Below are positions 34,650 to 44,603 of a stretch of DNA of 64,000 nt, one piece after another. Source of the stretch: Methanococcoides vulcani (GTDB taxonomy: Archaea; Halobacteriota; Methanosarcinia; Methanosarcinales; Methanosarcinaceae); assembly GCF_900111645.1 (NCBI RefSeq), contig NZ_FOHQ01000001.1, positions 248,001-312,000 of the forward strand, written 5' to 3'. Both the position numbers and the translations under genes were made by a program. The notes beneath the pieces are model-generated. The model ran no database searches, had not been told where the DNA came from, and worked only from the letters and a program-made list of their open reading frames with translations. Numbering within the stretch: position 1 is the stretch's first letter; each line of letters begins with the position of its first letter.

Positions 34650-35063
34650 ATGAATGCGGAAATTTCAGATAATCCTTTTTTACAGGCGCTTGCTGTTTCA
34701 GGTACCATGTCCATTTTTATGATAGGTATGGCTCTTGGAGTTATGAACATTCTTTCTAGCGGCATCAGTCCAATGCCTTCTTCTGTCATATTGCTGATCT
34801 TTGCTGTGGTTTTCATAGTGGGTTCGGTATTCTTTGAGAAGAGGGGTGCCGACCAGATCGGTGCGCTTATCGGTGGATGTGTCGTGTCACTTGCAGCTAC
34901 CATCTCTATCTTTTCGTTCTTTGGAGGCGTTGATTTTGTCCTGAAGGACGGTCTCAGTGTATTGGGATGGGATCGGCTGGTGTCAGCACTTGCGATCTGT
35001 ATGATAGCAAGCATGTTGCTTGTCAAATTGCTTTCCTATAAGATGCAGGCAGAATATGCCTGA
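34650..35063 (+). CDS. Four-helix membrane protein, unknown function
   Basis: 137 aa with four hydrophobic segments (about residues 10-37, 45-65, 74-100 and 108-128) and almost no loops. I do not recognise the family. The frame is open from 34587, but the ATG at 34650 sits directly before a typical start of a membrane protein and the extra residues are not hydrophobic. It stands alone between the divergent mfn genes and grpE. Confidence 0.6.
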   Translation: MNAEISDNPFLQALAVSGTMSIFMIGMALGVMNILSSGISPMPSSVILLIFAVVFIVGSVFFEKRGADQIGALIGGCVVSLAATISIFSFFGGVDFVLKDGLSVLGWDRLVSALAICMIASMLLVKLLSYKMQAEYA

Positions 35064-35144
35064 GCCATTTTGGCCAAAGGCGCTTGTTGGAGCTTGTTTT
35101 TGGTCTGTTCTTTTTTAGTGTAGCATGCACACAAAACCGTAACG

Positions 35145-35153
35145 TATTTATAG
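35145..35153 (+). promoter_or_regulatory. TATA box of grpE
   Basis: TATTTATAG, giving a predicted start near 35174 and a leader of about 43 nt before the grpE ATG at 35217. Confidence 0.5.
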
Positions 35154-35216
35154 AACTTCAAACAATCATCTGCTGTTATGTTATACCGCTGATAAATTAT
35201 GGCGGAGTCGTGATCA

Positions 35217-35783
35217 ATGGCAGGTAAATCTGGAAAGAAATCTAAAACTAAAGAAGAGAAGGATTCGTGTACTGGCTGTAAAGGCGACGATTTGTCGGAA
35301 AACCTGGCCGGTGGCCAAAATAAAGATGGCACTCCTGCGGATTCTGATATCATGGAACTTAAAGAACAACTGGTTCGCCAGAGGGCTGAGTTCGAGAACT
35401 TCAGAAAGCGAAGCATGCGCGAGAAGGAAGAGTTCCGCAAGTTCGCTCTGGAGAATATGATGGTCGAAATGCTGGAAGTATATGATAACTTTGAGCGTGC
35501 TCTTGAATCTTCAAAAAAGGCTGATGACGTGAATTCAGTTATTGAAGGTGTTGAGATGGTATTCAGACAATTCGTCTCTATACTTGAAAAGGAAGGCCTG
35601 AAAAAGATCGATTGCACCGGTAAAGAATTCGACCCGCACCTTCATGAAGCAATGATGCATGTCCAGACCTCAGAACATCCTGACAACCATGTTGTTGATG
35701 TCTGTAAACCCGGATATGAACTGAACTCGAAGGTCATACGTCATGCAATGGTAACAATTGCAGATAATCCGGATGAGAACTAA
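35217..35783 (+). CDS. grpE: Nucleotide exchange factor GrpE
   Basis: 188-aa DnaK cofactor. A disordered Lys/Gly-rich tail (residues 1-45, with an unusual CTGC) precedes the long dimerising helix (MELKEQLVRQRAEFENFRKR) and the beta domain ending in LNSKVIRHAMVTIADNP, which opens the nucleotide cleft of DnaK. It stands 96 bp before dnaK, which has its own TATA box. GrpE-DnaK-DnaJ is of bacterial type and patchy in archaea, consistent with ancient transfer into this lineage. Confidence 0.95.
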   Translation: MAGKSGKKSKTKEEKDSCTGCKGDDLSENLAGGQNKDGTPADSDIMELKEQLVRQRAEFENFRKRSMREKEEFRKFALENMMVEMLEVYDNFERALESSKKADDVNSVIEGVEMVFRQFVSILEKEGLKKIDCTGKEFDPHLHEAMMHVQTSEHPDNHVVDVCKPGYELNSKVIRHAMVTIADNPDEN

Positions 35784-35846
35784 CATTTGATATTATGGGG
35801 TATATCTCTTTAGTAATATCATAAAGAAAACCAAATTGCTATTAAC

Positions 35847-35855
35847 TATTTAATA
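35847..35855 (+). promoter_or_regulatory. TATA-like box of dnaK
   Basis: TATTTAATA about 29 bp before the dnaK ATG, with GTGAGGT at 35867-35873 as ribosome site. If used, start would fall at the ribosome site, so the grpE promoter may also be needed. Confidence 0.35.
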
Positions 35856-35879
35856 ATCAAAGACAAGTGAGGTATTATC

Positions 35880-37739
35880 ATGGGAAAGATATTAGGTATT
35901 GATCTTGGAACTACTAATTCATGTATGGCTGTTATCGAAGGCGGAAAACCTACCGTTGTCCCTAATGCAGAGGGCGCAAGGACCACTCCTTCAGTAGTTG
36001 GTTTTTCCAAGAAAGGGGAAAAGCTTGTAGGACAGGTCGCAAAAAGACAGATGATCGCCAACCCTGATAACAGTGTAAGCTCCATTAAGCGTCACATCGG
36101 TGAGGGAGACTATAAAGTAAATCTGAACGATAAGGATTACACTCCACAGGAAGTTTCTGCAATGATCCTTCGCAAGCTCAAGGATGACGCTGAAGCATAT
36201 CTTGGTGAGACCATCACACAGGCTGTTATAACTGTACCTGCTTACTTCAATGATTCCCAGAGGCAGGCTACCAAGGATGCCGGTACGATCGCCGGACTTG
36301 AGGTAATGAGGATCATCAACGAACCTACAGCTGCATCTCTCGCATACGGTCTTGACAAAGAGGAAGGCGACCACAAGATCCTTGTGTACGATCTCGGAGG
36401 AGGCACTTTTGATGTATCCGTTCTTGAGCTTGGAGACGGTATCTTTGAAGTACTTTCCACAAGTGGAGACACACATCTTGGTGGCGATGACTTTGATCAC
36501 AGGCTCACTGAATTCCTGATCGGTGAGTTCAAGAAAGCTGAAGGTATCGACCTGTCAAATGATAAGGCTGCACTCCAGCGCCTTAATGATGCTGCTGAGA
36601 AGGCAAAGATCGAGCTTTCGGGCGTTGCTTCAACTAACGTGAACCTGCCTTTCATTACAGCAGATTCTAACGGCCAGCCAAAACACATTGATATTGATGT
36701 TACAAGGGCACAGTTCGAGAAGATGACCGAAGATCTTGTGGAGAAGACACTTGTTTCCATGAAACAGGCTCTTAGTGATGCAAAAGTAACTCCAAAGGAC
36801 ATTGACAGAGTGCTTCTTATCGGTGGTTCTACCAGAACCCCTGCGGTATATAATCTTGTGAAGGATTTCATTGGAAAGGACCCATACAAGAACATCAATC
36901 CTGATGAGGCAGTTGCAGTCGGTGCAGCCATTCAGGCAGGTGTACTTGGTGGAGAGGTCCATGATGTTCTGTTGCTCGATGTTACTCCTCTTTCACTCGG
37001 TATCGAAACCCTTGGAGGCGTTGCAACACCGCTGATCGAAAGGAATACTACCATTCCTACAAAGAAGAGCCAGATATTCTCAACTGCTGCAGACAGCCAG
37101 CCATCTGTGGAGATCCACATCCTGCAGGGTGAGCGAGGAATTGCTTCTGCTAATAAGACCCTTGGTCGTTTTGTACTGGATGGCATACCACCTGCACCAA
37201 GGGGAATGCCACAGATCGAAGTGACCTTTGACATTGATTCCAATGGTATCCTTCATGTGAATGCAAAAGACCTTGGTACCGGTAAAGAACAGTCTATCTC
37301 TATCCAGAAGCCTGGTGGATTGTCCGACGAGGAGATCGACCAGATGGTGAAGGATGCTGAATCCCATGCAGAAGAGGACAAGGCACGTAAGGAAGAGGTA
37401 GAGATCAGGAACAATGCAGAATCTCTTGTCAATGCTTCTGAGAAGACCCTGAAAGAGGCTGGAGATGTCGCAACCGACGAACAGAAGGCCACGATCGAAA
37501 AGTCTATGGCTGATCTTAAAGAGGCTCTGGAAGGCGAAGATATCGAAGCTATCAAAGCTAAGACCGAAGCATTACAGGAAGCTGTTTACAAGGTCTCCGC
37601 TGCAATGTACGAGAAGGCACAGCAGGAAGCAGCTGCAGGTGCTGAAGCTTCCGAAGATGCAGGGGCATCCACTTCAGACTCCGGATCCGATGAAACTGTT
37701 GTCGATGCGGACTATGAGGTTGTCGACGAAGACAAATAA
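35880..37739 (+). CDS. dnaK: Chaperone DnaK (Hsp70)
   Basis: 619-aa Hsp70. N-terminal [13 protein letters not shown], phosphate 2 [15 protein letters not shown] (near residue 165), adenosine-site [13 protein letters not shown] (near 310), linker [14 protein letters not shown] (near 363), substrate domain with [20 protein letters not shown], and a helical lid ending DYEVVDEDK. The missing 24-residue segment near the N-terminus of Gram-negative DnaK groups it with Gram-positive and archaeal forms. No hrcA gene is nearby. A strong hairpin separates it from dnaJ. Confidence 0.97.
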   Translation: MGKILGIDLGTTNSCMAVIEGGKPTVVPNAEGARTTPSVVGFSKKGEKLVGQVAKRQMIANPDNSVSSIKRHIGEGDYKVNLNDKDYTPQEVSAMILRKLKDDAEAYLGETITQAVITVPAYFNDSQRQATKDAGTIAGLEVMRIINEPTAASLAYGLDKEEGDHKILVYDLGGGTFDVSVLELGDGIFEVLSTSGDTHLGGDDFDHRLTEFLIGEFKKAEGIDLSNDKAALQRLNDAAEKAKIELSGVASTNVNLPFITADSNGQPKHIDIDVTRAQFEKMTEDLVEKTLVSMKQALSDAKVTPKDIDRVLLIGGSTRTPAVYNLVKDFIGKDPYKNINPDEAVAVGAAIQAGVLGGEVHDVLLLDVTPLSLGIETLGGVATPLIERNTTIPTKKSQIFSTAADSQPSVEIHILQGERGIASANKTLGRFVLDGIPPAPRGMPQIEVTFDIDSNGILHVNAKDLGTGKEQSISIQKPGGLSDEEIDQMVKDAESHAEEDKARKEEVEIRNNAESLVNASEKTLKEAGDVATDEQKATIEKSMADLKEALEGEDIEAIKAKTEALQEAVYKVSAAMYEKAQQEAAAGAEASEDAGASTSDSGSDETVVDADYEVVDEDK

Positions 37740-37756
37740 ATATCTTGAAGGTATAG

Positions 37757-37779
37757 GTGCAGATGCTTCCCATCTGCAC
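37757..37779 (+). terminator. Hairpin between dnaK and dnaJ
   Basis: A perfect 9-bp stem, GTGCAGATG with CATCTGCAC, 5-nt loop, followed by TTTAATTTAT. There is no long T-run, so it may be a partial terminator or an RNA processing and stability element lowering dnaJ expression. Confidence 0.6.
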
Positions 37780-37805
37780 TTTAATTTATCCATAAAGGAG
37801 ATTTA

Positions 37806-39005
37806 ATGTCGACCACACGTGATTATTACGAAATACTTGGTGTAGCCAAGGATGCCTCTGAGACTGATATCAAGAAAGCATATCGCAAACTTGCGATGAA
37901 ATTCCATCCTGACAAGAACAAGGATGATGGTGCTGAAGAGAAGTTCAAGGAGATATCCGAAGCTTATGCTGTGCTGTCCGATGATGAGAAAAGATCACAG
38001 TATGATCGGTTTGGCCATGCGGGTATAGACGGTCGATATAGCACAGAAGATATTTTCAGGAATGCTGATTTTGGCGGTTTCGAAGACCTTGGTGATATCT
38101 TTGGCAGTATCTTCGGAGGCGGCTTTGGTGGTTTCGGTGGCTTTGGCGGTGGAGGTCGTCGCAGGCAGGGTCCGACAAGGGGCTCTGATCTTAGATATGA
38201 CTTGGCCGTAACTCTGGAGCAGGCTGCTTTCGGTGAACAGGTGAAGATCAATGTTCCAAGAGCAGAGAACTGTGAGACCTGTGGAGGTACGGGTGCGAAG
38301 GAGGGCACAAGTCCGACCACCTGTCCGAAATGTCGTGGCAGCGGTCAGATGACCCATTCACGAAGAACCCCACTTGGTAACTTCATGACTACTACTACAT
38401 GTGACAATTGTCACGGTAGGGGTCAGATCATCGAATCTCCGTGTCCTGTCTGTAAAGGTTCAGGTAAGCAGAAGAAAGTACGCAAGATCGAAGTAAGAGT
38501 TCCAAAAGGTGCTGATACCGGTCTGCGTCTGAAGATCAGCGGGGAGGGTGAAGCAGGAAGTCCGGGTGCACCATCGGGTGACCTTTATGTTGTGATCCAT
38601 ATAAAACCTCATGAGAAGTTCGATCGCATAGGTGATGATATTGTCTATGAGGTCCCTATTACGTTCTCTCAGGCAGCTCTTGGCTCTGAAGTAATGGTCC
38701 CGACGCTTCATGGCAAGGTCAAGATGAAGGTCAAAGCAGGAACCCAGACACATTCAATACTACGTATGAAAGGCAAGGGAATGCCACATCTTCATGGACA
38801 TGGCCAGGGTGACCAGCTTGTGAAGGTCGTTGTTGAGACACCTACAAACCTCACTGATAAACAGAAAGATCTGCTGGAAGAGCTCGATAAGCTCAGTGGT
38901 AGTAAGTCCAAAGGATCAAAAGGTGGCAAAGGATTCTTTGACAAGATGAAAGACGCTTTTGAAACTGCTATTTCTAATACTATTCCCGGTCCTGTTGACT
39001 CCTGA
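37806..39005 (+). CDS. dnaJ: Chaperone DnaJ (Hsp40)
   Basis: 399-aa type I Hsp40: J domain with the HPD tripeptide (KFHPDKN near residue 34), a long Gly/Phe-rich linker (about residues 78-120), four CxxCxGxG zinc repeats ([32 protein letters not shown], about residues 155-225) and the C-terminal substrate domains. It delivers clients to DnaK and stimulates its ATPase. AAAGGAG precedes the ATG. Confidence 0.97.
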   Translation: MSTTRDYYEILGVAKDASETDIKKAYRKLAMKFHPDKNKDDGAEEKFKEISEAYAVLSDDEKRSQYDRFGHAGIDGRYSTEDIFRNADFGGFEDLGDIFGSIFGGGFGGFGGFGGGGRRRQGPTRGSDLRYDLAVTLEQAAFGEQVKINVPRAENCETCGGTGAKEGTSPTTCPKCRGSGQMTHSRRTPLGNFMTTTTCDNCHGRGQIIESPCPVCKGSGKQKKVRKIEVRVPKGADTGLRLKISGEGEAGSPGAPSGDLYVVIHIKPHEKFDRIGDDIVYEVPITFSQAALGSEVMVPTLHGKVKMKVKAGTQTHSILRMKGKGMPHLHGHGQGDQLVKVVVETPTNLTDKQKDLLEELDKLSGSKSKGSKGGKGFFDKMKDAFETAISNTIPGPVDS

Positions 39006-39133
39006 TAACAGGGCGGGGACATTTCTTATTTTTATATCGGTCGTCATTTATGTGGAGTAAACTTTAACACTGATACCGGGTATTAACCATATCTTATACT
39101 TCCAATTTATTTTCATAGGTTAGTGTGATCTTT

Positions 39134-40468
39134 ATGAAAATCATAATCGTCGGAGCCGGTGAGGTAGGGTATCATATAGCAAGTTCCCTTTATCTCAACA
39201 ATGATGTTATCGTCATTGATAATGATGAGGATGCATGTGCACGTGCAGATGAGCTCGATGTACAGGTCATTCATGGGAATGGTGCTAATATATCCATATT
39301 AGGTCAGGTGATCAACGATGCTGATCTCCTTGTTGCTGTGACCGGTTCAGATGAAGTGAACATTGTTGCATGTACAGCAGCCAAACTGCTGGCTCCTTCT
39401 TACAGACCGTTCAAAACAATGTCAAGGGTCACAAATCCAGATTATATTGACAGGCCGATTGCAACTCGCACACAGATAGGTATTGATGTCATGATCTGTC
39501 CGGAACTCTCCCTCGCTTCAGAGGTTGCCGAGATCCTTTCTATCCCCTCGGCTATTGATGCTGAGGTCTTTGCAGATGGCAAGATCAAGATGATGGAATT
39601 CGTTGTATCTGAGGACAGCGATCTTGTGGACAAGAATATGAAGGACCTGGATCTTTCTGATTGCTGCATAGTTAGTGCTATTTACAGGCAATCAGACATT
39701 ATTATTCCTCATGGGGACGATGTGATACATAGTGCTGATCATGTTGTTGTCATTGGAAAATCTGATGCCATGGCCAATGTAGGAAGCCTCTTTGCAGGCC
39801 ATGAGGAAAACGTCAGCAGGGTGATGATCATCGGTGGAGGTACCGTTGGTTTCTATCTTGCAAAGCTTATTGAAAAAAGCCATGCCACTATAAAGATAAT
39901 CGAAAAGAACAGGGACCGATGCGAGTTCATTGCTGAAGCACTTCCAAAAGTACTTGTTCTGAAAGGCAATGGGACGGACATCAACCTTCTCAAAGAAGAA
40001 GGTGTCCAGGATATGGATGTCGTTATCTCTGTGACGGACAGTGATGAAAAGAACCTGTTATGTGCTCTGCTTGCAAAGCAGCTTGGTGCCAAAAAGGTCG
40101 TTGTACGTGCTGATCATCTTGATTATGTTCCACTGTTCGAACTTGTAGGTGTGGACCGTGCTGTAAGTCCAAGGAAAGCTACCATTAATGAAGTATTGAA
40201 ACTGACCATGGGTACAGGCATTGAAGCCCTGACCATGATCGAGGGCGAAAAGGCGGAGATCATTGAATATACTGCATCAAGCAAGTCAAAGGTAGTTGGA
40301 AAACCTTTGAAGAACGTCAAGTTCCCTGAAGGTGCACTTGTCAGCATGGTGGTCCATAAAGGCGATACTTTCGTACCTCGCGGTAACTATATTATCAAGG
40401 AAGGCGACCGTGTGCTCATATTCTCATTGCCTTCTGCACATCAGGATGTCGAAAGATTGTTCAAGTAA
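39134..40468 (+). CDS. trkA: Trk potassium transport regulatory subunit TrkA
   Basis: 444-aa cytoplasmic gating protein made of two repeats, each with an NAD-binding RCK_N (IIIVGAGEVGYHIA at the start; VMIIGGGTVGFYLA near residue 230) and a TrkA_C regulatory part (about residues 140-215 and 360-444). The frame extends to GTG at 39125, but the ATG at 39134 begins exactly at the Rossmann strand. The channel gene trkH follows after 20 bp. Confidence 0.93.
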   Translation: MKIIIVGAGEVGYHIASSLYLNNDVIVIDNDEDACARADELDVQVIHGNGANISILGQVINDADLLVAVTGSDEVNIVACTAAKLLAPSYRPFKTMSRVTNPDYIDRPIATRTQIGIDVMICPELSLASEVAEILSIPSAIDAEVFADGKIKMMEFVVSEDSDLVDKNMKDLDLSDCCIVSAIYRQSDIIIPHGDDVIHSADHVVVIGKSDAMANVGSLFAGHEENVSRVMIIGGGTVGFYLAKLIEKSHATIKIIEKNRDRCEFIAEALPKVLVLKGNGTDINLLKEEGVQDMDVVISVTDSDEKNLLCALLAKQLGAKKVVVRADHLDYVPLFELVGVDRAVSPRKATINEVLKLTMGTGIEALTMIEGEKAEIIEYTASSKSKVVGKPLKNVKFPEGALVSMVVHKGDTFVPRGNYIIKEGDRVLIFSLPSAHQDVERLFK

Positions 40469-40488
40469 CTTAAAATAGGCGTGTTTTG

Positions 40489-41928
40489 ATGAACTTCGGG
40501 ATCGTATTTAGCGTATTGGGCTCACTTCTTCGTTTTCTTGGCCCGATGATGCTGGTCCCTCTGGGAGTTGCCCTCTATTATGGTGAATCTCCATATCCTT
40601 TTGCAGTCGCGTTTTCATTTACTACGATCGTTGGATCTATACTTTCATTTAGGTATTCCTCATCAGATGAAAGGGAATGGGAGAAACGTGAAGGCTTTGC
40701 TATAGTTGCTTTTGGATGGTTTGCCGCAGCACTCTTTGGTTCTATTCCGTATATGTTCGACGGAGTAACGTTTCTTAATGCCCTGTTCGAGTCAATGTCA
40801 GGTTTTACAACGACCGGGGCAACGGTCTTCGTAGATATTGAAACCCATTCAAGAAGTCTTCTGTTCTGGCGAAGTATGACCCAATGGATTGGTGGCATGG
40901 GGATTATCATGTTGTTCATTGCAATTCTCCCAAAGCTGGGAGTTGCAGGGCGTCAGATGTTCCGTGCTGAGGCCCCGGGTCCCAAGGAGGACCAGCTAAA
41001 GCCAAGGATAAGGGAAACCGCAAAGATACTCTGGGCTGTCTACGTATCTATTTCCGTAGTGGAGCTTCTTCTACTGCTCATTGCAGGTATGTCCTTCTAT
41101 GATGCCTGTATGCATACTTTTACCACGATGGCTTGTGGAGGTTTTTCACCTTATGCAGACAGTGTTGCAGCTTTTAACAGTCCTCTCATCGAAGGTATCA
41201 TCACGCTTTTTATGTTCATTGCAGGTGCGAACTTTGCCCTGCATTACAAGACCTTATATTCTGATAAAAAAAGCCTTCTAAAGGACAATGAGTTCAAGTT
41301 CTATTTTGTGATCGTAGGTCTTGCGACGGTGCTTCTGACATTGATCCTCTGGAGGGACACGCCCGATTCTATCCCCACATCTTTCAGGTATGCTGTTTTC
41401 CAGGTTGTCTCTATACTGACGACAACAGGGTATGCGACCACTGACTTCAACCTGTGGGCCGATTCGGGAAAGGTCGTCTTACTGGCGATGATGTTCATTG
41501 GTGGCTGTGCTGGTTCTACTGCAGGTGGCATAAAGGTCGTACGTCTTCTCCTTTTGCTGAAATACGCACGTAGTGAGCTTTTCAAAGCTATTCACCCTAA
41601 AGCTGTGAGGCCTATCAAATTTAACGGAAAGAGCGTTCCAGTTGACATCATGCATGCGATAATCTCATTTGTGGTGATCTATTTCCTTATCTTTTTGATA
41701 AGTTCAGCTATCCTTTCCATATTTGGAATGGACCTTACCAGTTCCGTCACAGCATCCATAGCAACTCTTGGCAATATCGGTCCAGGCTTTAATATGGTAG
41801 GGCCAATGGCAAACTTCAGTACTGTTCCTGCTATTGGAAAGCTAGTGCTGATCGCCAATATGTGGATAGGCAGACTTGAAGTGTTCACTGTTATAGTTAT
41901 GCTTACTCCGGAGTTCTGGAGAAGATAA
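40489..41928 (+). CDS. trkH: Trk potassium uptake channel subunit TrkH
   Basis: 479-aa membrane protein with four pore repeats. The selectivity-filter loops with their glycines are visible: SMSGFTTTGATVF (near residue 108), TMACGGFSPY (near 215), ILTTTGYATTDF (near 310) and SIATLGNIGPGFN (near 425). It moves K+ with Na+ or H+ under control of TrkA. The ATG at 40489 follows an in-frame TTG at 40486. A strong hairpin follows the stop. Confidence 0.93.
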   Translation: MNFGIVFSVLGSLLRFLGPMMLVPLGVALYYGESPYPFAVAFSFTTIVGSILSFRYSSSDEREWEKREGFAIVAFGWFAAALFGSIPYMFDGVTFLNALFESMSGFTTTGATVFVDIETHSRSLLFWRSMTQWIGGMGIIMLFIAILPKLGVAGRQMFRAEAPGPKEDQLKPRIRETAKILWAVYVSISVVELLLLLIAGMSFYDACMHTFTTMACGGFSPYADSVAAFNSPLIEGIITLFMFIAGANFALHYKTLYSDKKSLLKDNEFKFYFVIVGLATVLLTLILWRDTPDSIPTSFRYAVFQVVSILTTTGYATTDFNLWADSGKVVLLAMMFIGGCAGSTAGGIKVVRLLLLLKYARSELFKAIHPKAVRPIKFNGKSVPVDIMHAIISFVVIYFLIFLISSAILSIFGMDLTSSVTASIATLGNIGPGFNMVGPMANFSTVPAIGKLVLIANMWIGRLEVFTVIVMLTPEFWRR

Positions 41929-41942
41929 TTTAAAATAAGATT

Positions 41943-41971
41943 TTGTTCCATTCGTTTTCAGGATGGAACAA
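41943..41971. terminator. Bidirectional hairpin between trkH and the reductase gene
   Basis: A perfect 9-bp stem TTGTTCCAT/ATGGAACAA with an 11-nt loop, between two convergent genes, so it could end both transcripts. T-tracts on either side are modest. Confidence 0.6.
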
Positions 41972-41982
41972 GAATAATATGA

Positions 41983-43203
41983 TCAGGATCTATATTTAAA
42001 GTCAACGTCGTTCTTAACAATGTCCTTAAAGAGTCCCCTGAGGTTCCAGAGAAGTTTTTTGTTTGCTTTGAAAAGAGCAAGTAAGAGGTCCAGAAGGCTC
42101 ATGCTTGTGAAATTAACGTTCTTGAGTGAGTTAGCAAGTGAGTTCAGATCCTCATCTGTGAAATTGACAAACGTCTCCTTGACTATCAGGCTGTTGTCGA
42201 TCTCCCTGCCAATTGTTTCTCTCCAGAGGTCTTCGTATTCCTGCAAGGTCGTTGTAGAATTATCTCCTTTCCTTATTGCTTTTACAGCAACCTCTCCGGC
42301 GATCTTTCCCGCATCCATGGCATTAATGATGCCTCCGCCGGTGATAGGGTCGGACTGTCGGGCAGCATCGCCGACGAGCATAAGGCCATTGGCGATAGTC
42401 CTGTCTATGGTACCTGATACCGGAACTCCTCCGACGACCATCTCGATGATCTTTGCGTCAGGCATGTTCTTTTCAATAAATTCATTCAAAAGATCAATAG
42501 GTCTATTTTCACCGGATTTACTACCCAGTATTCCAATTCCAACATTGGCTTTGTTGCCACCTTTTGGGAACAACCATATATATCCTGCAGGTGCGATCTC
42601 ATTTCCAAGGTAGAAATAACAGAATTCCTGGTCGATATTTGCATTGGATACCAGATATTGTGCACATGTTTCTATGTCTGCGGGCTTTACCGATGTGTCG
42701 ATACCTGCCCAGCGCCCGACCTTTGATTCCATTCCGTCAGCACCGATGACGATCTTTGAGCGCACTTCATATTCTTCACCCATATGCATGAGCTTGATAC
42801 CGCAGACGGTCTCATTCTCAATTATAAGGTCAGTGGCCCTGGTCTTAACCATCACTTCTGCCCCGGCAATAGCACTTTCATTTGCAAGTGCCCGGTCGAA
42901 TATCTTTCGTTCAAGTACATATCCAACCTCTCCGCCGGCGATCTCCTCTGCCATTTCGATCTCAGTTCCATCCGGCGAAAAGATACATGAGCCTTTCAGA
43001 TCAGCACATATCCATCTGGGATCGGGCTCGATATGTTGTTTCAGGTTGTATTTACCCACACCTTCAGCACATCTGATCGGATCTCCTATCTCCTGTCTTT
43101 TCTCTATTAGAAGTACGTCAAGTCCTTCCTTTGCAGCTGTTTTAGCAGCAATGGATCCTCCGGGACCGGCGCCGATTACAATAAGATCATATTCCTTTTT
43201 CAT
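41983..43203 (-). CDS. Digeranylgeranylglycerophospholipid reductase (geranylgeranyl reductase)
   Basis: 406-aa FAD enzyme that saturates the isoprenoid chains of archaeal lipids. FAD loop [19 protein letters not shown] at the N-terminus, [11 protein letters not shown] with the family cysteine (near residue 47), [15 protein letters not shown] (near 155) and the second FAD site [19 protein letters not shown] (near 275) are present. GAGGTG precedes the ATG at 43203; that ATG overlaps the stop of a ferredoxin gene, matching the reductase-ferredoxin pair known from Methanosarcina. Electrons therefore probably come from that ferredoxin. Confidence 0.92.
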   Translation of the reverse strand: MKKEYDLIVIGAGPGGSIAAKTAAKEGLDVLLIEKRQEIGDPIRCAEGVGKYNLKQHIEPDPRWICADLKGSCIFSPDGTEIEMAEEIAGGEVGYVLERKIFDRALANESAIAGAEVMVKTRATDLIIENETVCGIKLMHMGEEYEVRSKIVIGADGMESKVGRWAGIDTSVKPADIETCAQYLVSNANIDQEFCYFYLGNEIAPAGYIWLFPKGGNKANVGIGILGSKSGENRPIDLLNEFIEKNMPDAKIIEMVVGGVPVSGTIDRTIANGLMLVGDAARQSDPITGGGIINAMDAGKIAGEVAVKAIRKGDNSTTTLQEYEDLWRETIGREIDNSLIVKETFVNFTDEDLNSLANSLKNVNFTSMSLLDLLLALFKANKKLLWNLRGLFKDIVKNDVDFKYRS

Positions 43204-43376
43204 CTGTCCACCTCGATAGCTCCAAGCGGGCATATCTTCTGGCATATGCCACATCCAGTACATTTTTTACTGTCTACTTCTATCCATGTTTCGATGAGCT
43301 CTAATGCTCCAGTTGGGCAGACGCCCACACATGCACCGCAGTACCCACATTTATATTTATTTACAATGATGCTCAT
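43200..43376 (-). CDS. 58-aa 2[4Fe-4S] ferredoxin, partner of geranylgeranyl reductase
   Basis: Small gene, start ATG at 43376. The protein has two complete cluster motifs ([12 protein letters not shown] at residues 10-21 and [12 protein letters not shown] at residues 39-50) and nothing else. Its stop shares an ATGA with the reductase start, so the two are translationally coupled. A related Methanosarcina reductase needs a neighbouring ferredoxin to fully saturate lipids in a heterologous host, which supports the assignment. Confidence 0.9.
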   Translation of the reverse strand: MSIIVNKYKCGYCGACVGVCPTGALELIETWIEVDSKKCTGCGICQKICPLGAIEVDR

Positions 43377-43663
43377 TCATTATCACCGATAGTCAGATGT
43401 GATGTACCATTATTACTTTGATAATAATATAGGTTTCGTGAGTTGCTCACTGGCTTATGGATATTCTTATATGTGATTATTCATGGCAAGCTAAAACAAA
43501 GAAAAGAATATGCCTTTTTCGGATAGCTGTACTAATATGTATTACTTAATTAGCATATTTTCGTTCGTATTGATGTCTGTTGATGACCTCATGCCCGATA
43601 CCATATGGGATCTGCAGATGAACAGACGATATCTAGATATGTTCTCTGCCAATATTTTGTATT

Positions 43664-43978
43664 ATGCAACATATTATAGTTTACATTACAGCCGGAAGTA
43701 TGGACGAAGCGCGCATGCTTGGAAAAGAGCTGGTGTCAAGGCGGCTTGCCGCATGTGCTAATATCCATCCAATAAATTCCATCTATATGTGGAATGATGA
43801 GATGGTGGAGGATAATGAGGTTGCACTTATATTGAAAACGACCTCTGAAAGATTCAAGGAATTAAAAGAAACTGTTGTATCGCTTCACAGCTATGATCTT
43901 CCATGCATAATTTCATGGGAGGTCACTGGTGAGAAAAAGTATCTCCAGTGGATCTCAGATGAAACCGGAAAGCTTTGA
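43664..43978 (+). CDS. cutA: Divalent cation tolerance protein CutA
   Basis: 104-aa trimeric PII-like protein. HIIVYITAGSMDEARMLGKE at the start, RRLAACANIHPINSIYMWND with the conserved cysteine (near residue 32) and the ending LPCIISWEV are typical. Linked to copper and other metal tolerance in bacteria; the role in archaea is not settled. The region before it (43377-43663) holds no other gene I can support, only AT-rich promoter-like sequence. The last 24 bp overlap the convergent cofC gene. Confidence 0.93.
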   Translation: MQHIIVYITAGSMDEARMLGKELVSRRLAACANIHPINSIYMWNDEMVEDNEVALILKTTSERFKELKETVVSLHSYDLPCIISWEVTGEKKYLQWISDETGKL

Positions 43979-44602
43979 AAGTGGTGATATCTTCACGCGC
44001 CCTTTTCCGGTCTCGGCACAAAATCTTTTTTCAGCATATTCCTTTGAAAGACCATTTCCGTATAAGAGTAACTCTACAATATCATGAGGTTCATCGATAT
44101 CGATACTTGCAAGGAATGAATCAAAGATCCGTATGCTCTTCCCAAGGTCTTCTGTGATCTCATAATGGCTTATAAAACTGCATCCATGGTATTTAACGGT
44201 AAATTCCTTTGGTTGCCGGATGAACAGTATGTTCGTACCGCCACCTTTTCCGGGAACAATGACAACGTCTTCGGGGTATGATATTATCTTTTTGATGTGA
44301 CTGCTTCTGACAAGGGGCAGATCTGCCATGATGATCATGGTTGGCTCATCGACATTTTGAAGGTATGAGTTGATAGATGCATTAAGCCCGGGATCGGTTA
44401 CAATAAGATCCAAATCTAGATCGTCGGGCACTCCTTCACGGGAGGTGGTAAGGATGTCTATTTCTTTGATCCCTGCGGAGCATAATGAGCTGACCACATC
44501 CCTTAGCATGAGTTCGACGAATTCCTCACGCTCTGTCTGTGAAAGTACCGGAGATAGCCTTGATTTGGCATTCTCTTTTTTATATGGGATCACTGCCCGC
44601 AT
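43955..44602 (-). CDS. cofC: 2-phospho-L-lactate guanylyltransferase CofC
   Basis: 215-aa nucleotidyltransferase activating 2-phospholactate with GTP for coenzyme F420 assembly. N-terminal MRAVIPYKKENAKSRLSPVL is the nucleotide-binding signature, followed by MADLPLVRSSHI (near residue 95) and IVPGKGGGTNILFIR (near 117). Start ATG at 44602 with GAGGAG in front; one base separates it from the cofH stop, so it is the last gene of the cofG-cofH-cofH-cofC operon. Confidence 0.94.
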   Translation of the reverse strand: MRAVIPYKKENAKSRLSPVLSQTEREEFVELMLRDVVSSLCSAGIKEIDILTTSREGVPDDLDLDLIVTDPGLNASINSYLQNVDEPTMIIMADLPLVRSSHIKKIISYPEDVVIVPGKGGGTNILFIRQPKEFTVKYHGCSFISHYEITEDLGKSIRIFDSFLASIDIDEPHDIVELLLYGNGLSKEYAEKRFCAETGKGRVKISPLSKLSGFI

Positions 44603-44603
44603 A

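Noticed and set aside
38109-38160. Short GGTTT/GGCTTT repeats as a tandem repeat element
   Set aside because: They encode the normal Gly/Phe-rich linker of DnaJ.
43510-43761. An 83-codon plus-strand frame overlapping the start of cutA
   Set aside because: Its second half is the shifted reading of cutA and its first half has no ribosome site or protein-like motif.
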